64,000 nt of DNA. It comes from Gammaproteobacteria bacterium. Lineage in GTDB: Bacteria > Pseudomonadota > Gammaproteobacteria > Enterobacterales > Alteromonadaceae. The position numbers and the translations under genes are program-made. The notes beneath the pieces are model-generated. The model saw only the letters and a program-made list of their open reading frames with translations, searched no databases and was not told the origin of the DNA. The stretch lies in assembly GCA_018825965.1 (NCBI GenBank), contig JAHKAA010000043.1, forward strand, positions 96,221 to 160,220, given 5' to 3'. Shown piece by piece: positions 43,818 to 50,308 of the stretch (position 1 is the first letter of the stretch; the number at the start of each line of letters is the position of its first letter).

Positions 43818-44396
43818 ATGGCGCAGCGCGACAGCGACAAAGAAAAACCACAGATTTTAGAGCAAAAACTGGTCGCACAAAGCCGGCTGTTTAAAATTGA
43901 ACAACTGGATCTGCAATTCAGCAACGGCGAAAAGCGTACTTACGAGCGAATGAAAGGCGGTGGCCGTGGTGCCGTGATGGTGGTGGCTTGCCCTGATCCC
44001 GACAGCTTTTATTTAATATATGAATATTGCGCCGGTACCCATGATTACCAGTTGGGTTTCCCTAAAGGTTTGATCGACCCGGGTGAAACTGTAGCTGAAG
44101 CAGCCAACCGCGAACTGCAGGAAGAAACAGGTTTTAAAGCGGCCCGCTTAATTCCGTTAAAAACCGTGGCCTTAGCTCCGGGTTACTTTAGTGCTACAAT
44201 GCATATTGTACTGGCGTTGGATTTAACAGCGTCCAGCCTGCCAGGTGATGAACCCGAACCTTTAGAACTGGTTCCCTGGCAGTGGCAACAGCAGTTTGAG
44301 TTATTAGATCAAAGCGATTTCACTGAGGCCCGCAGTGTAGCTGCTTTGTTTTTAGCCCGGGATTATCTGGACAAGCATCAGGATGTTTTTAAGTAG
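43818..44396 (+). CDS. nudE: ADP-sugar/NADH-type Nudix hydrolase NudE
   Basis: Hydrolyses ADP-ribose, Ap3A and NADH, limiting unwanted ADP compounds. The 192 residues carry the complete Nudix box GLIDPGETVAEAANRELQEE with TGF after it near residue 95, and the family run FSNGEKRTYERMKG. The ATG at 43818 has AGAGG 8 bases upstream; a longer in-frame start at 43791 adds residues with no match to E. coli NudE. The end overlaps cysQ by 14 bases. Confidence 0.93.
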   Translation: MAQRDSDKEKPQILEQKLVAQSRLFKIEQLDLQFSNGEKRTYERMKGGGRGAVMVVACPDPDSFYLIYEYCAGTHDYQLGFPKGLIDPGETVAEAANRELQEETGFKAARLIPLKTVALAPGYFSATMHIVLALDLTASSLPGDEPEPLELVPWQWQQQFELLDQSDFTEARSVAALFLARDYLDKHQDVFK

Positions 44397-45210
44397 GTTA
44401 TTAGAACCAGTCAAAGACGCAGCTCGTGCAGCTGGGGATACCTTGTGGTCTATGTACCAGAGTGGCGACTTTGAATCCAAACATAAAGCGGATGAGAGCC
44501 CTGTCACCAGCGCTGACTTAGCTGCCAATGCGCTGATTTTAAACGCCTTAACTGAACTTGCTCCGGAAATTCCTGTTGTCTCGGAAGAAATGCATTTACT
44601 GCCGCTGCGCCAGCGTCAGGATTGGCCACGCTATTGGCTGATTGACCCTATGGATGGCACTCAGGAGTTTATTGCCCGCAGTGGCGATTTTGCCGTCAGT
44701 ATAGCGCTGGTGGAACATGGATGGCCTGTCTTAGGGGTTATTTACTGGCCGAAAGAAAAAATCTGGTATTACGCTACCCGTGGTAATGGCGCTTTTAAAC
44801 AGCAGCAACATTTGATCAATCGTATTCAGGTCAATCAGCATCAGCCTGGTGATGTACTTAAAATAGCAGTCAGCCGTCGTCAACCCATTGAGCATATTCA
44901 TCAGTTGCTCAACACTCCGGCCAGTTCAGAATTTATTGCTTTAGGCAGTTGCTCACTAAAAAGCTGTTTAGTGGCTGAAGGTGGCGCCGATTGTTACTTA
45001 CGTTTAGGCCCAACAGGCGAATGGGATACGGCTGCTGTGCACGTAATAGTTGAAGAAGCGGGTGGAAAAATTCTGGATAGTCAGTTTGCGCCTTTAAGTT
45101 ACAACCAGCGTGAAACCTTGTCTAACCCTGACTTTATGGTGATAGGCCGCTCTGAAGTGCCATGGACAGAGCTGATCCGGGCTCATAGCGCCACCCGGAC
45201 TTTAGGTTAG
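44383..45210 (+). CDS. cysQ: 3'(2'),5'-bisphosphate nucleotidase CysQ
   Basis: Converts PAP, the by-product of sulfate assimilation, to AMP and so relieves its toxicity. The 275 residues belong to the inositol monophosphatase fold: DESPVTSADLAAN near 40, the metal-binding DPMDGTQEFI near 88, and GPTGEWDTAAVHVIVEEAGG near 207. The 5' end lies inside nudE, suggesting coupling. Confidence 0.95.
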   Translation: MFLSRLLEPVKDAARAAGDTLWSMYQSGDFESKHKADESPVTSADLAANALILNALTELAPEIPVVSEEMHLLPLRQRQDWPRYWLIDPMDGTQEFIARSGDFAVSIALVEHGWPVLGVIYWPKEKIWYYATRGNGAFKQQQHLINRIQVNQHQPGDVLKIAVSRRQPIEHIHQLLNTPASSEFIALGSCSLKSCLVAEGGADCYLRLGPTGEWDTAAVHVIVEEAGGKILDSQFAPLSYNQRETLSNPDFMVIGRSEVPWTELIRAHSATRTLG

Positions 45211-45212
45211 TT

Positions 45213-45470
45213 TCAGAACTGATCGCTCTCTATCTCGCCTTGCTTTACCAGTTGTCGCCATTGCTGTCTGGTGATGATGTCCACACTTTCATGTAACTCT
45301 GAATACAAGATCACCAACTGGTCGGCTTGAAGCTGATGTTTCACCTGAGCCACTTTATCGCTCAGGCTTATATCCTGTTCGCCATACTCAGTGCCCTCAC
45401 GTAATACAAAAGCTTCGATCAGGCCATCGAGCGTATCTGCGGACAACTCCTGGTAGGGGATCAGTAACAT
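45213..45470 (-). CDS. yheU: YheU family protein (UPF0270)
   Basis: An 85-residue protein of unknown function that begins LLIPYQELSADTLDGLIEAF, the UPF0270 signature, followed by REGTEYGEQDISLSDKV. Its start shares a base with the yheT stop; E. coli has the same yheT-yheU pairing. It is probably soluble. Converges on cysQ with only two bases between stops. Confidence 0.93.
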   Translation of the reverse strand: MLLIPYQELSADTLDGLIEAFVLREGTEYGEQDISLSDKVAQVKHQLQADQLVILYSELHESVDIITRQQWRQLVKQGEIESDQF

Positions 45471-46483
45471 CAGTGCTTTCCTAAAAATTGGCTAAGGTAA
45501 GGTGGCAGCTGTTGCTCCAGATAATACTCTGCCTTAAAAGGTGTATTGCCGGTAACAAAACCAACATGACCACCATGTCGGGATAACAACAACTGCACAT
45601 AAGGTGGCATTTCATCCGCCTTAGGCAAAACAGCTGGTGATAAAAACGGATCATCTTTGGCATGCACCAGTAACAAAGGCACACGTACTTGTTTTAAAAA
45701 GGCTTTGCCACTGGATTTCTGGTAGTAGTCATCGGCATTTTGAAAACCGTGCAAGGGTGCTGTCAGCAAATCATCAAAGTCACGAATGGTTTTTAACGCC
45801 AGAATTTGGGCTTTACTGACGGGTAAAGGAAAATCTCTGTGTCTTTCCAGCTTACGCAGCATAGTGGCTTTTAAGCGGCCCAAAAGATACTGCTGATAGA
45901 CTTTGCTGCCGCCTTGATTGATCCGCTGTGCACTGGGCGCTAAGGCCAGAGGGGCAGATACAGCCACAGCAGCTTTCAGCACACACTGTGCTCCCTGTTC
46001 GCCACAATACTTCACCAACACATTGCCACCTAAAGAAAAGCCAACAGCGGCCAGCTGACGACCCGGATAACGCAGCTGAAGCTGAGCAACCAAGTAGGCC
46101 AGATCTGCTGTATCTCCTGAATGATAGGCTCGCGGCAGTCGGTTGGCGACACCATTGCAACCACGGAAATGCATCAGTACTGCTATAAAACCCTGCTGTT
46201 GCAAAGCGTACAACATACCAGCAGCATAGTGGCTATGAATATTACCTTCCAGACCATGTAATACCAGCACTATTGGTTTATTTGCCGCCAGCTCCGGGTT
46301 TTCTGTCCAGTTCAGTTGAATATGATCGCCATCCGGTAACGCCAGCATTTCTGTTTCTGTCGCCAAAGCGCGACGAGGCGCCAGATATTTGGCCACTATA
46401 GTTTGCAGATGGCAGTTACGTAACCACCATGCAGGCTTAAAAGCCGGGGGAAGTTTTACAATTTCAGGGGCTTGCAAAATCAA
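45470..46483 (-). CDS. yheT: YheT family alpha/beta hydrolase
   Basis: A 337-residue alpha/beta hydrolase. It opens with FKPAWWLRNCHLQTIVAKYL, a family hallmark, then VLVLHGLEGNIHSHYAAGM, the nucleophile Ser in AVGFSLGGNVLVKYCG near 150, an Asp in LLVHAKDDPFL and the His in GGHVGFV. E. coli YheT is an uncharacterised hydrolase, probably an esterase. Divergent from the Tat-signal gene at 46535. Confidence 0.94.
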   Translation of the reverse strand: MILQAPEIVKLPPAFKPAWWLRNCHLQTIVAKYLAPRRALATETEMLALPDGDHIQLNWTENPELAANKPIVLVLHGLEGNIHSHYAAGMLYALQQQGFIAVLMHFRGCNGVANRLPRAYHSGDTADLAYLVAQLQLRYPGRQLAAVGFSLGGNVLVKYCGEQGAQCVLKAAVAVSAPLALAPSAQRINQGGSKVYQQYLLGRLKATMLRKLERHRDFPLPVSKAQILALKTIRDFDDLLTAPLHGFQNADDYYQKSSGKAFLKQVRVPLLLVHAKDDPFLSPAVLPKADEMPPYVQLLLSRHGGHVGFVTGNTPFKAEYYLEQQLPPYLSQFLGKH

Positions 46484-46534
46484 CAGTCCTACTTAACAAT
46501 CAAAGTCACTTTCTCTGGCCGGACCACAACAGCA

Positions 46535-47032
46535 ATGAACAGACGCCAGTTTATTTTCCGCTCTCTTGCGCTGACTTTAGCTGCCAGCACAGGGTACGCA
46601 GTATATCAGTATCAAAGTCTGCACGGCAGTGACAATGCGGCTGTTCTGGTATTGGATGCGTTATTACCTGCTGTGCTGATGGGGGCTTTGCCTGCTGACG
46701 CCAAAGCACAACAATTATCGTTGCAGCAAAGCCGGGATGCGCTCTTAGACTTTCTGGCCTATTTACCTCAACATCAGCAACAACAACTCAATCAGTTGTT
46801 TCAGTTGTTGCAGCAGGATCTGGCGCGGCTGGCATTAACGGGGCAATGGTTGCAGCTGGCAGATTTACCGCTGTCGCAGCGTCTGGATTTGTTATTAAGC
46901 TGGCGCGACAGTTATTTTTCTTTGTTACAACAAGCTTTTAGCGGTTTACGCGAACTGATTTACGGCGCTTTTTATGGGCAGCCGCAGCATTGGTTGGCTT
47001 TGGGGTATAGCGCGCCGGAGTTTAATCCATGA
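46535..47032 (+). CDS. Tat-exported small subunit of a GMC dehydrogenase
   Basis: A 165-residue protein with a twin-arginine signal (MNRRQFIFRSLALTLAAS) and a Gln/Leu-rich helical body resembling the gluconate 2-dehydrogenase subunit 3 type. Such subunits often escort a GMC flavoprotein to the periplasm. The neighbour is exactly that: the GMC gene begins 4 bases inside this one. An in-frame ATG at 46472 would place residues before the Tat motif and overlap yheT, so I prefer 46535. Confidence 0.8.
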   Translation: MNRRQFIFRSLALTLAASTGYAVYQYQSLHGSDNAAVLVLDALLPAVLMGALPADAKAQQLSLQQSRDALLDFLAYLPQHQQQQLNQLFQLLQQDLARLALTGQWLQLADLPLSQRLDLLLSWRDSYFSLLQQAFSGLRELIYGAFYGQPQHWLALGYSAPEFNP

Positions 47033-48606
47033 AAAATCTGATTGCCGATGGTGTGGCTACTGGCTGGTCTTATCTGGATGCTTCCACTTTAACCTCAGAC
47101 AAGCAGTTTGAAGCAGACGTGGTGATAGTGGGTTCTGGTGCCGGTGGTGCTATGGCGGCTGAACAGCTGAGTTTAGCCGGCCTTAAAGTGATTATTCTGG
47201 AAATGGGCGCTTTGTATGAAGGCAAAGACTTTCAACAGCAGGAGCGCTGGGCTTATCCTGCTTTGTATCAGGATGGAGCTGGCCGGAAAACCCTGGATCA
47301 AAGCATAGGTATATTGCAAGGCCGCACTGTAGGAGGTTCCACTACGGTCAACTGGACTACTTCTATTCGCACCCCGGAAAAAACATTGGAGTATTGGCGT
47401 ACTGAATTTGGCTCTGATTTTAACTCAGACAACTTAGCGCCTTATTTTCAACAGGCCGAGCAGCGGCTGAATATCCATCCATGGCCAGTGCCACCTAATG
47501 CCAATAACGATAAGCTCAAGCAAGGCTGTGAAGCTTTAGGCTGGCAATACACTGTGATTCACCGCAATGTCAGCGGCTGCGCCAATCTGGGCTATTGTGG
47601 TATGGGCTGCCCCATTAATGCTAAACAATCCATGTTGGTCAGCACTATTCCGTCTGCTATGCAGGCAGGCGCTATGCTGATAAGCCGGGTATCTGCCCGT
47701 GAACTGAAATGGCACAATGGGCAAGTGCAGTTTTTGCATGCTGTGCCTGTAGACCCGCATTTTCAGCCTGATTTCAGAATAAAACTGCGCTTTAAAGCAA
47801 AACATTACATAGTAGCCGCTGGTGCTATAGGTTCACCCGCTTTGCTGCTGCGCTCCAAAGTGCCCAATCCTTCAGGTCGTTTAGGTAAACATACGTACCT
47901 GCACCCCAGTGTGATTTCCGGTGCTTTGTTTGATGAGGTAATAGCCGGGCATAGTGGCGCGCCCCAGTCTATTTATTCCGACCAGTTTGTCTGGCCTTCG
48001 AACGGGCAGATGGGCTTTAAGCTGGAAGTGCCGCCACTGCATCCTGTGTTAATGGCAACCAAATTAACAGGCTTGGCGCAGTCCCATGCTGCTTTGATGC
48101 AGCAGTTTAATCAGTTGCAGGTGCTGATTGCGTTATTACGCGATGGTTTTCATTCTGACAGTCAGGGGGGCACTGTGTTGTTGTCTGATCAGGGCGAGCC
48201 CATGCTGGATTACTCTATTTCAGATTATCTATGGCAAGGCGTACAGGATGCTTATCTGGCTATGGCCGAGTTGCAGTTTGCGGCTGGTGCTAAGTCGGTA
48301 TTACCCATTCATCAGGATGCTGTTTTATATTCCGGCTGGGCTCAGGCCCGCGAGGCTATTAAAGCGCTGCCACTGCAAAAATACCGCGCTACTCTGGCAT
48401 CGGCTCATGTGATGGGAGGCTGTAATATGAGTGCCAACCCGGGCAAAGGGGTAGTCAACCTGCAGGGCCGCCATCATCAGCTGGAAAACTTGTCTGTATT
48501 TGATGGTTCTGTTTTGCCCTCCAGTCTGGGTGCGAATCCGCAATTGACTATTTATGCTTTGGTGTCTTTGTTCACTGAAAAGCTGCTTGCTGAATGGTCT
48601 GTTTAA
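47029..48606 (+). CDS. GMC family FAD-dependent oxidoreductase
   Basis: A 525-residue flavoprotein that probably oxidises an alcohol or sugar. FAD binding is shown by VVIVGSGAGGAMAAEQLS near residue 30 and GRTVGGSTTVNWTTSIRTP near 102. The C-terminal active-site region has SAHVMGGCNMS (His) and GANPQLTIYAL (Asn). Three cysteines in SGCANLGYCGMGCPINAK resemble the cysteine-rich stretch of long-chain alcohol oxidases and glucose/gluconate-type dehydrogenases. It has no signal of its own; export with its Tat partner is likely. Confidence 0.9.
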   Translation: MKNLIADGVATGWSYLDASTLTSDKQFEADVVIVGSGAGGAMAAEQLSLAGLKVIILEMGALYEGKDFQQQERWAYPALYQDGAGRKTLDQSIGILQGRTVGGSTTVNWTTSIRTPEKTLEYWRTEFGSDFNSDNLAPYFQQAEQRLNIHPWPVPPNANNDKLKQGCEALGWQYTVIHRNVSGCANLGYCGMGCPINAKQSMLVSTIPSAMQAGAMLISRVSARELKWHNGQVQFLHAVPVDPHFQPDFRIKLRFKAKHYIVAAGAIGSPALLLRSKVPNPSGRLGKHTYLHPSVISGALFDEVIAGHSGAPQSIYSDQFVWPSNGQMGFKLEVPPLHPVLMATKLTGLAQSHAALMQQFNQLQVLIALLRDGFHSDSQGGTVLLSDQGEPMLDYSISDYLWQGVQDAYLAMAELQFAAGAKSVLPIHQDAVLYSGWAQAREAIKALPLQKYRATLASAHVMGGCNMSANPGKGVVNLQGRHHQLENLSVFDGSVLPSSLGANPQLTIYALVSLFTEKLLAEWSV

Positions 48607-48740
48607 CCAGCACGCATTGAATTGGGTCCAGCCTGTCCATAAATCTGTACGATTGTTATGCGGATCACTTGATCTGAATGTTGATTTGTGTGAAAAAAGT
48701 GATTTAATTGTTTATTGAGAGTTAATTGAAGGTGCCCTGT

Positions 48741-48881
48741 ATGCCTGAACTGATACAGAGCGCCTCACAGCTTGTGCTGAACGACGTAGTGATAAGTGTC
48801 TGGCTGTATCAGCTGGCCGCAATCCGGAAACGGATTGCTAAACTTAGTGAATCTCAAGGAGAGATACTATGCGTGAATTAA
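48741..48881 (+). CDS. Possible small ORF (46 aa) upstream of the microcin-like gene
   Basis: An ATG at 48741 opens a frame coding MPELIQSASQLVLNDVV and a hydrophobic/basic helix (VWLYQLAAIRKRIAKL), ending at TAA 48879-48881, which overlaps the start of the microcin-like gene by 13 bases. AAGG is 8 or 9 bases upstream. It could encode a small protein coupled to the next gene, or be chance in a 262-base gap. Confidence 0.35.
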   Translation: MPELIQSASQLVLNDVVISVWLYQLAAIRKRIAKLSESQGEILCVN

Positions 48882-49084
48882 CATTTGAGCAGGTGGAGGA
48901 AGTAAGTGGTGGTGGACTGAGCAGCGCAGAAGCAGTTGGCATTTTAGGCGGTATGGGCGTTGCTAAGTTCGGTCTTGGTTGGGCTACCATGGGGGTAGGT
49001 GCTGCTTTTGCCGCTGGCCCTCTGATTGTTATTGGGATGTCTGGGTTGGCATTTTATGCAGGGTACAAAATGTTTATCCAGTAG
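48869..49084 (+). CDS. Microcin-like (class II bacteriocin) precursor peptide with double-glycine leader
   Basis: The 71-residue product begins MRELTFEQVEEVSGG, which fits the double-glycine leader of class II microcins such as colicin V (MRTLTLNELDSVSGG). Cleavage after Gly15 would free a 56-residue core that is hydrophobic and Gly/Ala-rich, with about 13 glycines, several GxxxG patterns and no cysteine, as expected of a membrane-active peptide. The ribosome site AAGGAG is strong. No C39-peptidase ABC exporter is in the window, so export would rely on genes elsewhere. The activity is inferred, not shown. Confidence 0.8.
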   Translation: MRELTFEQVEEVSGGGLSSAEAVGILGGMGVAKFGLGWATMGVGAAFAAGPLIVIGMSGLAFYAGYKMFIQ

Positions 49085-49094
49085 TACTATCACT

Positions 49095-49121
49095 GAAGAG
49101 AACCTTTTCCAGGTTCTCTTC
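49095..49121 (+). terminator. Hairpin between microcin-like gene and candidate immunity gene
   Basis: A perfect 11-bp stem (GAAGAGAACCT with AGGTTCTCTTC) around TTTCC begins 10 bases after the stop. The following bases are not T-rich, so it may only partly stop transcription and set the ratio of the two genes, or shield the mRNA 3' end. Confidence 0.55.
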
Positions 49122-49168
49122 TATCGCACAACAAAGCTTTTTAATCCAATGAAAGGATTGGAGGCCTT

Positions 49169-49441
49169 ATGGAAAGTAACATAGGAAATACATTTTTAGT
49201 TATCTATCTACTTTACATGCTTCACCTTGTTTACGATATTCGGGAAAGAATTCTTTTAGGTCAAAAGACTAAAGCTATGGGGGGCTCACAATCGCTCTCT
49301 GATTTCTTGGTATCGATTTGTAGTGATGACGTAGACAAGGCAGTGAATACTTATAAGGCGGCTACGGGCTGTGATACTGAGGAGGCGAGAGAATTTGTCC
49401 ACTCATTGAGAAAGCAATTATCGGAGAGGCTTTCCACCTAG
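49169..49441 (+). CDS. Small membrane protein, candidate immunity protein
   Basis: A 90-residue protein with a hydrophobic N-terminal segment (TFLVIYLLYMLHLVY, about 8-22) and a polar C-terminal half. AVNTYKAATGCDTEEAREFV near residue 58 resembles the C-terminal fold of ribosomal protein L7/L12 (x-x-A-T-G-x-x-x-x-E-A-x-x-x-V). GGAGG lies upstream. Its place 84 bases after a microcin-like gene suggests self-protection, but I know no named immunity family like it; function is unproven. Confidence 0.65.
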   Translation: MESNIGNTFLVIYLLYMLHLVYDIRERILLGQKTKAMGGSQSLSDFLVSICSDDVDKAVNTYKAATGCDTEEAREFVHSLRKQLSERLST

Positions 49442-49536
49442 AGTTAGGTTCAAACCCTCTATGGCTATATGCGTTAAAAACCACCGTTTCCATTTGCCCT
49501 AATAGATGATCTTGCAAACTGATTAAGTCGAATGCG

Positions 49537-49580
49537 AAACATGCTCTGTATTAACACGTTCTCACAGAGCATGTTTTTTA
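49537..49580 (+). terminator. Terminator closing the microcin-like locus
   Basis: AAACATGCTCTGT (49537-49549) pairs with ACAGAGCATGTTT (49564-49576) around a 14-base loop and is followed by a T-run, about 95 bases after the candidate immunity gene. It also faces the small gene at 49588 on the minus strand. Confidence 0.85.
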
Positions 49581-49587
49581 CTTCTCA

Positions 49588-49716
49588 CTATTCTGAATGT
49601 GCAGTCTTATATAAAAAGTAGCCAGCGTAGAACAGGCACAAACCAATCACCAACGCCAGACCGGTAAAAGAGATAAAAATAACCGGATCGTTAATAAATT
49701 CCTGCCATAAGTTCAT
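49588..49716 (-). CDS. Small single-helix membrane protein (42 aa), DUF3149-like
   Basis: The frame codes MNLWQEFINDPVIFISFTG, a hydrophobic helix (about 12-34) and a short polar tail YKTAHSE. The pattern of a short amphipathic start, D-P-V and one helix resembles the DUF3149 family of tiny gammaproteobacterial membrane proteins. GAGGG lies 8 bases before the ATG. The role is unknown. It lies between the microcin-like locus and the TIGR02444 gene. Confidence 0.7.
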   Translation of the reverse strand: MNLWQEFINDPVIFISFTGLALVIGLCLFYAGYFLYKTAHSE

Positions 49717-49798
49717 GATCTAGCCCTCGCTGTTGTCTGATAGGCTAAGTCTAGAGGCAACAACACAAGCTAAACCTGATATAGATCAAAGTTGGATT

Positions 49799-50308
49799 TT
49801 ACAGGCTTTCCAACTGCTGGCTTTGTTGATACAGATCAATAATTTCAGCGTCCAGCTGCTCAACAGGGGCCTGAAGCAACACTAAATAGTGATCCAGTAG
49901 CTGGCTGTAAGGCAACAGATCATCACCCAAAGCCAGCTGATTAAATTGCTGCACCAATAGCTGCTGTTCCAGTTTTTCTGCTGCAAGCTCCGTATTAAGC
50001 AACTGCTGGCGTAAAGGCTGCTGCATCTCTGATTCCAGCCAGGGCGAAGGCAAAGTGCGGCGTAAGGCACGGATAGACTGGGTGACCTCAGTGCTGAAGT
50101 GCTGCAGTAAATCTTCCAGTTGTAGCAGTTGAGCTTCGCTTACACTTTGCTGTTGTTTGTCCAGATAGAGTAAAAACAGCAGCAGGTTAATATTCACACC
50201 ATAGTTGTCCTGCCATTGCAGGCTCAAGTCTTGAATGGCCGGATACAAGCTCAGGCTGTACTGCCAGAACTGCTCAGAACTAAGAATTTTTTTGCCAGAA
50301 TTCTGCAC
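49799..50308 (-). CDS. TIGR02444 family protein
   Basis: A 169-residue helical, Gln/Leu-rich protein. SSEQFWQYSLSLYPAIQDLS followed by LQWQDNYGVNINLLLFLLYL fits the TIGR02444/DUF2390 family, which usually sits beside yheS. Function is unknown. The GTG start lies 29 bases inside the 3' end of yheS, with GGGAG upstream, which suggests translational coupling. Confidence 0.88.
   Translation of the reverse strand: MQNSGKKILSSEQFWQYSLSLYPAIQDLSLQWQDNYGVNINLLLFLLYLDKQQQSVSEAQLLQLEDLLQHFSTEVTQSIRALRRTLPSPWLESEMQQPLRQQLLNTELAAEKLEQQLLVQQFNQLALGDDLLPYSQLLDHYLVLLQAPVEQLDAEIIDLYQQSQQLESL

Noticed and set aside
46640..46830. CAG/CAA-rich stretch in the Tat subunit gene as a possible repeat
   Set aside because: It encodes the Gln-rich helices of the protein and is not a regular DNA repeat.
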